A stretch of DNA of 64,000 nucleotides from assembly GCF_003627815.1 (NCBI RefSeq), contig NZ_CP032698.1, forward strand, positions 5,518,001 through 5,582,000, read 5' to 3'. How positions within the stretch are numbered: the first letter of the stretch is position 1; each line of letters opens with the position of its first letter. Under the pieces are notes generated by a model. The model saw only the letters and a list, made by a program, of their open reading frames with translations, was not told where the DNA came from and ran no database searches. Source of the stretch: Streptomyces hundungensis. Its GTDB lineage: Bacteria > Actinomycetota > Actinomycetes > Streptomycetales > Streptomycetaceae. Positions 17,193 through 26,072 of this stretch are shown here, piece after piece. The translations under genes were made by a program, and so were the position numbers.

Positions 17193-18695
17193 ATGACGAA
17201 GACCGTCCACCACTGGATCGGTGGCAAGACCGTCGAAGGCACGTCGGGCAACTTCGGTCCGGTGACCGACCCGGCGACCGGCGCCGTCACCACCCAGGTC
17301 GCCTTCGCCTCGGCCGAGGAGGTGGACCGGGCGGTGGCCATCGCGCGAGCGGCCTACGTGACCTGGGGCACGTCCTCGCTCGCCCAGCGCACCACCGTGC
17401 TGTTCAAGTTCCGCGCCCTGCTCGACGCCAACCGGGACGCCATCGCCGAGCTGATCACCGCCGAACACGGCAAGGTGCACTCGGACGCGCTCGGCGAGGT
17501 CGCCCGCGGTCTGGAGATCGTCGACCTGGCCTGCGGCATCACCACCCAGCTCAAGGGCGAGCTGTCCACGCAGGTCTCCAGCCGGGTGGACGTGGCCTCC
17601 ATCCGCCAGCCGCTGGGTGTCGTCGCGGGCATCACCCCGTTCAACTTCCCGGCGATGGTGCCGATGTGGATGTTCCCGATCGCCATCGCGTGCGGCAACA
17701 CCTTCATCCTGAAGCCCTCGGAGAAGGATCCCTCGGCGTCGATGAAGATCGCCGAACTCCTCGCCGAGGCGGGGCTGCCCGACGGCGTCTTCACCGTCCT
17801 GCACGGCGACCGGGTCGCCGTCGACGCGCTCCTCGCCCACCCCGACATCGCGGCGGTCTCCTTCGTCGGCTCGACCCCCATCGCCCGCCACATCCACGCC
17901 ACCGCCTCCGCCCACGGCAAGCGGGTCCAGGCGCTCGGCGGCGCCAAGAACCACATGCTGGTGCTGCCCGACGCCGACCTGGACGCGGCGGCCGACGCCG
18001 CCGTCTCGGCCGCGTACGGCTCCGCGGGCGAGCGCTGCATGGCGATCTCCGCGGTCGTCGCGGTGGGCGCCATCGGCGACGAGCTCGTGGAGAAGATCCG
18101 CGAACGCGCGGAGAAGATCAAGATCGGCCCCGGCAACGATCCCTCCTCCGAGATGGGCCCGCTGATCACCGCGGCCCACCGCGACAAGGTGGCGTCGTAT
18201 GTGAAGGGCGCGGCGGCGCAGGGCTGCGAGGTCGTCCTGGACGGCACCGGCTACACGGTCGACGGCTTCGAGAACGGCCACTGGATCGGCCTGTCCCTCC
18301 TGGACCACGTGCCGACCACGTCCGACGCCTACCGCGACGAGATCTTCGGCCCCGTCCTGTGCGTGCTGCGCGCCGAGACGTACGAGGAGGGCCTGGCGCT
18401 GATCAACGCCTCCCCCTTCGGCAACGGCACCGCGATCTTCACCCGCGACGGCGGCGCGGCCCGCCGCTTCCAGCTGGAGGTCGAGGCCGGCATGGTCGGC
18501 GTCAACGTGCCGATCCCGGTGCCGGTGGGCTACCACTCCTTCGGCGGCTGGAAGGACTCGCTCTTCGGCGACCACCACGTCTACGGCAACGACGGCACGC
18601 ACTTCTACACCCGCGGCAAGGTCGTCACCACCCGCTGGCCGGACCCGGCGGACGACCCGTCGGGCGTCGACCTGGGGTTCCCGCGCAACCACTGA
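17193..18695 (+). CDS. mmsA: Methylmalonate-semialdehyde dehydrogenase (CoA-acylating)
   Basis: 500 residues from the ATG at 17193 with GAAGGAG upstream. Aldehyde dehydrogenase fold with VAGITPFNFPAMVPMWMFP, NAD-binding VGSTPIARHI, ALGGAKNHMLVLPDAD and catalytic Cys in GSAGERCMAIS, all typical of MmsA/IolA. In the inositol pathway it converts malonic semialdehyde to acetyl-CoA and CO2. It closes the rightward iol operon. A perfect inverted repeat 25 bases after its stop may end the transcript. Confidence 0.95.
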   Translation: MTKTVHHWIGGKTVEGTSGNFGPVTDPATGAVTTQVAFASAEEVDRAVAIARAAYVTWGTSSLAQRTTVLFKFRALLDANRDAIAELITAEHGKVHSDALGEVARGLEIVDLACGITTQLKGELSTQVSSRVDVASIRQPLGVVAGITPFNFPAMVPMWMFPIAIACGNTFILKPSEKDPSASMKIAELLAEAGLPDGVFTVLHGDRVAVDALLAHPDIAAVSFVGSTPIARHIHATASAHGKRVQALGGAKNHMLVLPDADLDAAADAAVSAAYGSAGERCMAISAVVAVGAIGDELVEKIRERAEKIKIGPGNDPSSEMGPLITAAHRDKVASYVKGAAAQGCEVVLDGTGYTVDGFENGHWIGLSLLDHVPTTSDAYRDEIFGPVLCVLRAETYEEGLALINASPFGNGTAIFTRDGGAARRFQLEVEAGMVGVNVPIPVPVGYHSFGGWKDSLFGDHHVYGNDGTHFYTRGKVVTTRWPDPADDPSGVDLGFPRNH

Positions 18696-18720
18696 GTGCG
18701 GGGCCCTCGACGACTGCACC

Positions 18721-18750
18721 CATTCCTGTACAGATTTCAGTACAGGAATG
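18721..18750. promoter_or_regulatory. Perfect 11-bp inverted repeat before the toxin-antitoxin pair
   Basis: CATTCCTGTAC and its exact complement flank an 8-base spacer. It is 26 bases before the antitoxin start and next to a -10-like TAGCAT (18767-18772). In Phd-type modules the antitoxin binds such a palindrome to repress its own operon. It could also act as terminator for mmsA. Confidence 0.65.
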
Positions 18751-18775
18751 GGGGCAGCCGACGTAGCATGGGCCC

Positions 18776-19135
18776 ATGGAAAAGATTCCTGACGTCGTCA
18801 CGGTCAGCGACGCACGCGTGGGGCTGTCCCGGATGCTCGCCGACTTGGAACACGAGGGTGCGGCGGCCGAGCCGGTCCTCATCGGTGCGCACCGCAGGCC
18901 CCAGGGAGTGCTTCTCTCGGTGGCGGCATTCGAGAGGCTGAGTGGCCGAACGGCCCGGCAGGCCGCCGCCGACTCCGCCACGGGTTCGCTGGCGGCCGAG
19001 GGGCTGACGGTCACCGAGGCAGCGGGGCGCGACACAGAGGCATACGTGAGCGGACAGCTGTCGGCCGATGAGCTCGTGGCCCGGGCGGTCGCGCGTCACT
19101 CGACCGCGCCGGCGACCGCGAGGCGGGCTGGGTGA
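18776..19135 (+). CDS. Antitoxin: Phd/YefM-like DNA-binding domain joined to a VbhA-like Fic-inhibitory helix
   Basis: 119 residues. Residues 8-55 (VVTVSDARVGLSRMLADLE to GVLLSVAAFERL) look like the Phd/YefM fold that binds operator DNA. Residues 71-76 read SLAAEG, matching the (S/T)xxxE(G/N) inhibitory motif by which FicA/VbhA antitoxins block ATP binding in Fic enzymes. It is followed by AYVSGQLSADELVARAVARH, the usual VbhA-type end. The gene overlaps the Fic gene by four bases (GTGA). It should both neutralise Fic and repress the operon through the repeat at 18721-18750. Confidence 0.82.
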   Translation: MEKIPDVVTVSDARVGLSRMLADLEHEGAAAEPVLIGAHRRPQGVLLSVAAFERLSGRTARQAAADSATGSLAAEGLTVTEAAGRDTEAYVSGQLSADELVARAVARHSTAPATARRAG

Positions 19136-19698
19136 TCGACCCCTATCTCCACCCGAGCGGGGTGCTGCGCAACCGGCTCGGCCTCACCGACCCGGACCTG
19201 TTGGCTCAGGCGGAGGCGGACATCACCCACGCCGAACTGGTCCGGCTCGGTGAGCGTCCCCTGGCCGGGGCGTACGACCTGGGGCATCTGCGGGCCTTCC
19301 ACGTCGCGATCTTCGGTGCTGTCTACCCGTGGGCAGGTGAACTCCGGGTGGTGGAGATCTCCAAGCGCACCCCGTTCTGTCCTTCCGCCACCCTGGTCTC
19401 CTTCGGCGAGGAGGTCTTCGGGCGATTGGCGTCCGCCGGTCACCTGCGGGGCCTGGGCCGCGCTGAGTTCGCTGACGCCCTTGCCGAGCTGTACGGCGAC
19501 CTGAACGCGCTGCACCCGTTCCGCGAGGGCAACGGCCGCACCCAGCGCGCCTTCTGTGCGCAACTGGCTTCGGACGCGGGGTACGAGCTGGACTGGGCCG
19601 GCATGGACCCCGCGGAGAACGAGTACGCGAGCATCAAGAGCTACCTGGGTGACAACGGGCCGTTGTCGCGCATGCTGGCCGCCTTGCTGGGGCCCTGA
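19132..19698 (+). CDS. Fic-domain toxin
   Basis: 188 residues from the GTG at 19132. The catalytic motif is complete: HPFREGNGRTQR at residues 128-139, so His128 and the anion-binding GNGR are present, the form of active AMP-transferring Fic proteins rather than Doc kinases. Upstream features YDLGHLRAFHVAIFGAVYPWAGELR and the beta-hairpin region are also typical. It has no inhibitory helix of its own; that is supplied by the antitoxin. In known examples the targets are topoisomerases or other proteins; here the target is unknown. Confidence 0.9.
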   Translation: MIDPYLHPSGVLRNRLGLTDPDLLAQAEADITHAELVRLGERPLAGAYDLGHLRAFHVAIFGAVYPWAGELRVVEISKRTPFCPSATLVSFGEEVFGRLASAGHLRGLGRAEFADALAELYGDLNALHPFREGNGRTQRAFCAQLASDAGYELDWAGMDPAENEYASIKSYLGDNGPLSRMLAALLGP

Positions 19699-19911
19699 GC
19701 CACGACCCGGCCGGCCCGGTGCGCGCGCTGGTGGTCGCGCTGGGCGGCTGAGAGTGGCCCGCGGCGTCCGTACCGCGGAAAGTTACGGACGAACTTCGGC
19801 GTGGGCGCTGCGGTTCCCGCACCCCGTGAACATGGTGCCTTGACACGTCCTTAACGCCGAAAACCGACGTGCGGACGTACCGGATCTTCGGATTCCGCAG
19901 GTAACCAGCTA

Positions 19912-19941
19912 TTGACCTGCGGTTCTTCGAAGGATTGCATA
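19912..19941 (+). promoter_or_regulatory. Candidate promoter for the permease gene
   Basis: TTGACC (19912-19917) and TGCATA (19936-19941) with an 18-base spacer, about 100 bases before the permease start. The rest of the 19699-20039 gap shows no gene. Confidence 0.4.
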
Positions 19942-20039
19942 TCGGCAACCCGGGAGCCGCCGAACCACATCACCACCCGCCTATGGAGGCGATACCGCTC
20001 CCGAGCATCGGAACCGCACCAGTCGATCGGAACCGCACG

Positions 20040-21437
20040 ATGACGGAAACGCTCAGCGCCCCCCAGGCGCTCGCCCCCGCGACCGGCCCCACCCCGCAAA
20101 AGCTCAAGCGGTCCATCGGCGTGGTGGGCGGCACCCTCCTCACGCTGTCCTGCGTGACGCCCGCCTCCACCCTCTTCGTCGTCGTGCCCGACCTCTTCGC
20201 GACGCTCGGCACCTACACCGCGCTCACCATCGCGATCGGCTCGCTGCTCTGTATCGGCGTGGCGTTCTGCTACTCCGAGCTGGGCACCCTCATTCCCAGC
20301 GCGGGCGGCGAGTACGCAATGGTGTCGACGATGGCGGGACGCCTCGCGGGGTGGCTGGTGTTCGTGCTGTCGCTGCTCGTGGTGATGATCGTGCCGCCCG
20401 TCATCGCGATGGGCACCGCCGACTACCTCGCCCCGATCGTGCACATACCCGCACCCCTCGCGGGCGCCGGCGTCATGCTGCTCGCCACCCTGGCCGGCCT
20501 GCTCGACCTGCGCGCCAACGCCTGGATCACCGGAATCTTCCTGGTGCTCGAAGTCATCGCGGCCGGTGTGGTCGCCGTACTCGGCTTCGCCCACAGCGAG
20601 CGCGGCGCCTCCGCCCTCGTACACGGCTCGGTCGCGGGCGACAGCGGGGCGCCCTCCACGGTCACCGCGATGATGGTGATCTCGGGGCTCGCCATCGCCC
20701 TCTTCATCACCCAGGGCTTCTCCACCGCCGTCTACCTCTCGGAGGAGCTGGAGCACCCCCGGCGCAACGTCGCCCGCACCGTGCTCGCCACGCTCGCCAT
20801 CTCAACGGCCGTGATCCTGCTGCCCGTTGTCGCCATCACCGTGGGCGCGCCCGACCTCGCCGCCCTCACCAGCGGCAACCTCAGCGAGATGGTCACCGCC
20901 TGGTCGAACTCCGCGGTGGGCACCTTCGTCAGCCTCTGCGTCGCCCTCGCGATCATCAACGCGGGCATCGTCATGGTCATCCAGAACTCCCGCGTCCTGT
21001 TCGCCTCCGCCCGCGACAAGGCCTGGCCCGAGCCGGTCAACCGGGGCCTGTCCCGGCTCGGCCGGTTCGGCTCCCCGTGGGTGGCCACCCTCCTCGTCGG
21101 CGTCCCCGGCGCGGGCCTGTGCTTCGTCAAGCTCGACACCCTCTACGGCGTCACCGGCGTCTCCGTCACCGCGATGTACCTCCTGGTCGCCGTCGCCGCC
21201 CTGCTCTGCCGACGCGGCGCCCACAAGGACGTCCCGGCCTGGCGGATGCCGCTGTGGCCTGCGGTGCCGGTCCTGCTCATCGTCGTACTCGCCTACATCC
21301 TCACCCAGCAGGAGACCCAGTACCTGCTCTGGACCGGCGGCATCACCGCCGCGGCCACGCTGTACTGGGCGCTCTACCTGCGGCCGCGCCGCGCGACCCG
21401 CTGGCTCGTCAGCATCCCCGAGGACGCCCAGGCCTGA
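20040..21437 (+). CDS. APC-superfamily amino acid permease
   Basis: 465 residues from the ATG at 20040. About twelve hydrophobic segments. The first helix has GVVGGTLLTLSCVTPASTLFVVVPDL with the unwound Gly-rich turn of APC transporters, then AFCYSELGTLIPSAGGEYAMV, another family hallmark. Later helices include IALFITQGFSTAVYLSEELEHPRRNVART. It is a single gene with no partner. Amino acid or amine uptake is likely; the substrate is not predictable. A longer frame from 19935 is rejected because its extension is His/Pro-rich and not membrane-like. Confidence 0.9.
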   Translation: MTETLSAPQALAPATGPTPQKLKRSIGVVGGTLLTLSCVTPASTLFVVVPDLFATLGTYTALTIAIGSLLCIGVAFCYSELGTLIPSAGGEYAMVSTMAGRLAGWLVFVLSLLVVMIVPPVIAMGTADYLAPIVHIPAPLAGAGVMLLATLAGLLDLRANAWITGIFLVLEVIAAGVVAVLGFAHSERGASALVHGSVAGDSGAPSTVTAMMVISGLAIALFITQGFSTAVYLSEELEHPRRNVARTVLATLAISTAVILLPVVAITVGAPDLAALTSGNLSEMVTAWSNSAVGTFVSLCVALAIINAGIVMVIQNSRVLFASARDKAWPEPVNRGLSRLGRFGSPWVATLLVGVPGAGLCFVKLDTLYGVTGVSVTAMYLLVAVAALLCRRGAHKDVPAWRMPLWPAVPVLLIVVLAYILTQQETQYLLWTGGITAAATLYWALYLRPRRATRWLVSIPEDAQA

Positions 21438-21452
21438 GTCCGGGGTCAGGCC

Positions 21453-21511
21453 CCGGGCCTGGGTTCGGGTCCGGGCCTGGGTTCGGGGCCGGCCCCGGGC
21501 CTGGGTTCGGG
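21453..21511. repeat. Three 17-bp repeats CCGGGCCTGGGTTCGGG
   Basis: Exact copies at 21453-21469, 21471-21487 and 21495-21511, just after the permease stop. It is a GC-rich minisatellite-like tract of no known function. Confidence 0.85.
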
Positions 21512-21572
21512 GCCCGTCCGGCGCACCCACGGCGACCGGCCGGGCCGGCCGGACAGCGCCTAGGGTGACGGC

Positions 21573-22343
21573 ATGACGATCGACCACGACAGATACTGCG
21601 ACGAACTGGTCCGCCAGACCGCCGAGTTGAGGGCCACCCTGTCCGGCGCCGACCTCTCGGTGACGGTGCCCACCTGCCCGGACTGGACGCTGCGCGAGCT
21701 GGCCACGCACGTGGGCCGGGCCCACCGCTGGGCCGGCCGCATCGTGAGCACCAAGGCCACCGAACCGGTCCCGCCGAAGGAGGTGCCCGGCGGCAAGGGC
21801 CCCGAGGGCGACGATCCGGCCGCCCTGGACGCCTGGCTCGCCGAGGGCGCCGAGAGCTGCGCCGCGGCCCTGCGCGAGGCCGGGCCCGACCTGTCGGTGT
21901 GGTCCTGGGCGGGCGAGACGACCGCCTCGTTCTGGTCGCGCCGGATGACCCACGAGACCGCCGTGCACCGCGCCGACGCGGCCGGCACGGTGGGCGCCCC
22001 CTACACGCTGCCCGCCGACGTGGCGGCCGACTCCCTCGACGAATGGCTCGACCTCATCACCTTCGTCCAGTCGTTCAAGCAGTCCGAGGCGCCGCTCGGC
22101 GAGCCGGGCCAGTCCCTGCACCTGCACGCGACCGACGTCCCCGGTGCCGAGTGGCTCATCGAGATCGGCGAGCAGGGCTTCACCTGGCGGCGCGCCCACG
22201 CCAAGGCGACGGTCGCGGTGCGCGGCCCCCTCACCGACGTGCTGCGCGTCTTCCACCGGCGGCTGCCCACCGACACCCCGACCGTCGAAATCCTCGGAGA
22301 GGCGGCCGTGTTCGACCACTGGCTGGCCACGACCGCGTTCTGA
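21573..22343 (+). CDS. Mycothiol-dependent maleylpyruvate isomerase-family protein
   Basis: 256 residues. The N-terminal MDMPI/DinB-like four-helix domain has VPTCPDWTLRELATHVGRAHRW, which carries His residues for divalent metal, and later RRMTHETAVHRADAAG. A C-terminal sterol-carrier-like domain ends VFDHWLATTAF. Family members use mycothiol in thiol-transfer or isomerisation reactions; most paralogues in Streptomyces have no known substrate. It is a single gene. Confidence 0.88.
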   Translation: MTIDHDRYCDELVRQTAELRATLSGADLSVTVPTCPDWTLRELATHVGRAHRWAGRIVSTKATEPVPPKEVPGGKGPEGDDPAALDAWLAEGAESCAAALREAGPDLSVWSWAGETTASFWSRRMTHETAVHRADAAGTVGAPYTLPADVAADSLDEWLDLITFVQSFKQSEAPLGEPGQSLHLHATDVPGAEWLIEIGEQGFTWRRAHAKATVAVRGPLTDVLRVFHRRLPTDTPTVEILGEAAVFDHWLATTAF

Positions 22344-22385
22344 CCCGCCCGCCACACCGGTCCGGCGGGCCCCGGCCGGGGCCCG

Positions 22386-23255
22386 TCAGCCCGCCTGGGC
22401 GCTCTGCTTCTTGATCGCCTCGGTCATGTCCGCCGTGTCCGAGGCGGGCGGCACCTCGACGGACTTGGTCGCCCCGAACTTCTTGAAGTCCATGGCCACC
22501 TTCGCCTGGCCGAACTGCTCGTTCATGCGCACCGGCATGCCGTCGCCGTCCACCCACACCTCGAAGGCGAGCTCGCTGACGCCGCCGGTGAACTGGCCCA
22601 TCAGGTTGCCGTCGCCCTCGCCGGACAGGACCTTGCCTGCCTGGCCCAGGTCGTCCTTGGACAGCACCGCCTTGTAGTGCGTGGTCGCCCGGCCCAGGAC
22701 GGTCTCCTTGCCGACCTCGGAGACGTTCTTGGAGTAGCGCAGGGACCGCAGACCGGCCGTCGGGTTGCCGCTGCTGGCGACCGCGGCCTCACCCTGCTCG
22801 CCGAGGACCGCCGAGGCCTCGATCTTCATCCAGTGCTTGTCCTTGAGCGGGCCGCTCGGCTGCGCGTCGACGCCGTAGTAGTAGGCGCCCTTCACATAGC
22901 GCATCGTCACGGTCCCGTCCGAGACGAGCTGCTGCATTTGCAGGCTCTTGGCGTCCACCTCGACGTCGAACGCGAGGCCGCTGCCCCACGAGTACGTGCC
23001 CGACATGGTGGTCGGCGCCGCCTGGCCCTGGAGCTGGGTCGTCATCGTCACCTCGGCCGAACCGGCCTTCTGCGAACGGTCGCCCGCCGAGGTCAGCGCG
23101 GCCAGCACGGCGCTGTTCGCGCGGTCGGCCGCGCCCGCGGCCTTGCCCGCCGCCTTCTTGCCGGTGTCCACCGCCGAGCCGGCCGAACACCCCGTCACAC
23201 CGACCACCACCGTCACGGCTCCGGCCAGCCACACCCCTGAGGCACGCATGCCCAT
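22386..23255 (-). CDS. Secreted lipoprotein, LolA/LppX-like
   Basis: 289 residues from the ATG at 23255; GTG at 23264 would add three residues. The signal peptide ends in the lipobox VTGC. After that come a Lys/Ala linker and a beta-rich region with repeated patterns (AEVTMTTQLQGQAAPTTMSGTYSW, VSDGTVTMRYVKGAYYYGV, TTHYKAVLSKDD), like actinobacterial lipoproteins of the LppX/LprG/LolA fold. Such proteins bind lipids or act in envelope stress sensing. The function here is unknown. Confidence 0.82.
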   Translation of the reverse strand: MGMRASGVWLAGAVTVVVGVTGCSAGSAVDTGKKAAGKAAGAADRANSAVLAALTSAGDRSQKAGSAEVTMTTQLQGQAAPTTMSGTYSWGSGLAFDVEVDAKSLQMQQLVSDGTVTMRYVKGAYYYGVDAQPSGPLKDKHWMKIEASAVLGEQGEAAVASSGNPTAGLRSLRYSKNVSEVGKETVLGRATTHYKAVLSKDDLGQAGKVLSGEGDGNLMGQFTGGVSELAFEVWVDGDGMPVRMNEQFGQAKVAMDFKKFGATKSVEVPPASDTADMTEAIKKQSAQAG

Positions 23256-23450
23256 GGTCCCCACCCCTCACGGAATACAACGCGAAGAACGGACTGTATC
23301 CAACGGCACCGACAACCCTCGGAGCGGGCGGCCGGAGAGCCGACTACTCCCGCCGCGGTACGGCGCCGGCCGCCCGTACTCCCCGGGTACACCCCGCACT
23401 TCCACCCACCGGCAGCTTCGGTTGTCGGTGCGGACGCATACCGTGGGGGG

Positions 23451-26072
23451 ATGGAGATCAGCATGCGCGGACGCCGATGGCGGGTGGCCGCGGGGGCGAC
23501 CGCCCTCGTCGCCCTGGCCGGCGCCGGCGTCTGGAGTGCCACGGGCGCCTCGGGCGCCCCCGCCGTGCACCGTGAGGACGTGGTGCTCGACCTGCCGGGA
23601 GCGAGGATCGACACCTCGTTCTTCACGGCGGGCACCTCCCGGGACAAGCGGCCCGCCGTGCTGATCGGGCACGGCTTCGGCGGCAGCAAGAACGAGGTGA
23701 GGGGCCAGGCCGAACAGCTCGCTCGGGACGGGTACGCGGTCATGACCTGGTCCGCGCGCGGCTTCGGCAAGTCCACCGGCCACATCGGCCTCAACGACCC
23801 GGAGTCGGAGGTCAAGGACGTCACTCGGCTCATCGACTGGCTGGCCCGCCGCCCCGAGGTGCGGCTCGACGCGCCGGGCGACCCGCGCGTCGGCGTGACC
23901 GGGGTCTCCTACGGCGGGGCGATCTCGCTGCTCGCCGCCGGATACGACAAGAGGGTCGACGCGATCGCCCCCGAGATGACGTACTGGAACCTGTCGGACG
24001 TCTTCTTCCCCAACGGCGTCTACAAGAAGCTGTGGGCCGGGGTCTTCGTCTCCACGGCCGGCGGCTGCCAGAAGTTCGAGCCCGACATCTGCGCCCTGTA
24101 CAACCGGGTCGCCACCGCCGGCAGGCCGGACGCCGAGGCCGAGAAGCTCCTGGAGTCCAAGAGCCCGTCCGCCGTGGGCGACCGGATCAAGGTGCCCGCG
24201 CTGATCGTCCAGGGCCAGACGGACTCGCTGTTCCCGCTCGGCCAGGCCGACGCGATGGCGAAGCGGATCGCCGCCAACGGCGCGCCCGTCTCAGTCGACT
24301 GGATCGCGGGCGGCCACGACGGCGGCGACCGCGAGAGCGGCCGCACCCAGGCCCGCGTCACCCGGTGGTTCGACCGCTATCTGAAGGACGACAAGGGCGC
24401 CGACACCGGCCCCGCCTTCCGCATCACCCGCACCGGGGGCCTCAACTCCACCGATGGATCGGCCCAGTTGAGGGGCGCGAGCAGTGACAGCTACCCCGGT
24501 CTGGGAAGTGGGCGGCACACCCTCGCGCTCACCGGGCGCGAGCAGAGCTTCGACAATCCGCCCGGCGGCGCCCCGCCCGCCATCTCCGCGGTGCCCGGCC
24601 TCGGCGCGGGCCTCGGGGGCCTCTCCTCGCTCGGCGTCGGCCTCTCGCTCGACTTCCCCGGCCAGTACGCCAGGTTCGAAACGGCGCCCCTGACCACCGG
24701 CGTCCACCTCACCGGCGCGCCCACCGTCACCCTCAAGGTCACCTCCAGCGCCGACGAGGCCGTGCTCTTCGGCAAGGTGTACGACGTCGGCCCCGACGGC
24801 AAGCAGCAGGTGCTGCCCTCCCAACTCGTCTCCCCGCTGCGGGTCGACGGCGCGAAGAACGGCAGAACCGTCGAGCTGACCCTGCCCGCCGTCGACCACA
24901 ACGTCGAGGCAGGACACCGGCTGCGCCTCGTCGTGGCCGCCACCGACCTCGGCTACGCCTCCCCGGCCGCGCCCGCCACGTACACCGTGGCCCTGGGCGC
25001 GGGCGGTCTGAGCGTGCCCACCGTGCCGGCCGCGCGCACCGCGTCGGCGGGCCTGTCCTGGTGGGTGTGGGGGCTGCCGCTCGCCGGGGCCCTGATCGGC
25101 GGCGCGCTCCTGATCACCCGGCGCACCCACACCCCGGCCCCCGACCCGGACCTTGCCCAAGTGCCGCTCCAGATCACCGACTTGAGCAAGAAGTACGCCA
25201 AGTCCAGCGACAGGTACGCCGTGCGCGAGCTGTCCTTCCGCGTCGAACGGGGCCAGGTGCTCGGCCTCCTCGGGCCCAACGGCGCGGGCAAGACCACCAC
25301 CCTGCGGATGCTGATGGGTCTCATCCGGCCCGACGGCGGCGAGATCCGCGTGTTCGGCCACGCCATCCGGCCGGGCTCGCCGGTCCTCTCGCGGGTCGGC
25401 GCGTTCGTCGAGGGCGCGGGATTCCTGCCGCATCTCTCCGGCCGCGAGAACCTGGAGCTCTACTGGCGGGCGACCGGCCGCCCCGAAGAGGACTCCCGCA
25501 TCGAGGAGGCCCTGGAGATCGCCGGCCTCGGCGACGCCCTCCAGCGCGCGGTGCGCACCTACTCACAGGGCATGCGCCAGCGGCTCGCCATCGCACAGGC
25601 CATGCTCGCCATGCCGGACCTCTTGATCCTCGACGAGCCGACCAACGGGCTCGACCCGCCGCAGATCCGCGAGATGCGGGACGTGATGATCCGTTACGCC
25701 GAGGGCGGCCGCACCGTGATCGTCTCCAGCCACCTCCTGTCCGAGGTCGAGCAGTCCTGTACGCATCTGGTGGTGATGGACCGCGGCCGGCTCGTGCAGG
25801 CGGGACCGGTCGCCGAGATCACGGGCGGGAGCGACACCGTGCTCGTCACGACCGCCGAACCCGTCGCCGAGGCCGTCGTGGACAAGGTGGCGGCGCTGGC
25901 CGGCGTCGGCTCCGCGGTGCGCACCGACGACGGGCTCCTGGTCCGCCTCGAAGGGGCCACCACCACCGAGCTGATCGCCGAACTCCTGCGCCTGGACGTG
26001 CAGTTGACCGGTGTCGGCCCGCACCGCCGCCTGGAGGATGCCTTCCTCACCCTGATCGGAGGTTCCGCGTGA
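23451..26072 (+). CDS. Fusion of exported alpha/beta hydrolase and ABC transporter ATPase
   Basis: 873 residues. Residues 1-35 form a signal or anchor segment. An X-Pro dipeptidyl-peptidase/CocE-like hydrolase follows, with nucleophile Ser in GVSYGG, the acid in QTDSLFP, His in GGHDGGD, and a beta-sandwich domain (about 300-525). A transmembrane helix (WWVWGLPLAGALIGGALLI, about 537-555) leads to a complete ABC ATPase: Walker A GPNGAGKTTT, signature YSQGMRQRLAIAQ, Walker B LLILDEPTNGL. The order implies an outside hydrolase tethered to an inside ATPase. The permease gene overlaps its stop by four bases. Both halves look intact. Confidence 0.92.
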   Translation: MEISMRGRRWRVAAGATALVALAGAGVWSATGASGAPAVHREDVVLDLPGARIDTSFFTAGTSRDKRPAVLIGHGFGGSKNEVRGQAEQLARDGYAVMTWSARGFGKSTGHIGLNDPESEVKDVTRLIDWLARRPEVRLDAPGDPRVGVTGVSYGGAISLLAAGYDKRVDAIAPEMTYWNLSDVFFPNGVYKKLWAGVFVSTAGGCQKFEPDICALYNRVATAGRPDAEAEKLLESKSPSAVGDRIKVPALIVQGQTDSLFPLGQADAMAKRIAANGAPVSVDWIAGGHDGGDRESGRTQARVTRWFDRYLKDDKGADTGPAFRITRTGGLNSTDGSAQLRGASSDSYPGLGSGRHTLALTGREQSFDNPPGGAPPAISAVPGLGAGLGGLSSLGVGLSLDFPGQYARFETAPLTTGVHLTGAPTVTLKVTSSADEAVLFGKVYDVGPDGKQQVLPSQLVSPLRVDGAKNGRTVELTLPAVDHNVEAGHRLRLVVAATDLGYASPAAPATYTVALGAGGLSVPTVPAARTASAGLSWWVWGLPLAGALIGGALLITRRTHTPAPDPDLAQVPLQITDLSKKYAKSSDRYAVRELSFRVERGQVLGLLGPNGAGKTTTLRMLMGLIRPDGGEIRVFGHAIRPGSPVLSRVGAFVEGAGFLPHLSGRENLELYWRATGRPEEDSRIEEALEIAGLGDALQRAVRTYSQGMRQRLAIAQAMLAMPDLLILDEPTNGLDPPQIREMRDVMIRYAEGGRTVIVSSHLLSEVEQSCTHLVVMDRGRLVQAGPVAEITGGSDTVLVTTAEPVAEAVVDKVAALAGVGSAVRTDDGLLVRLEGATTTELIAELLRLDVQLTGVGPHRRLEDAFLTLIGGSA

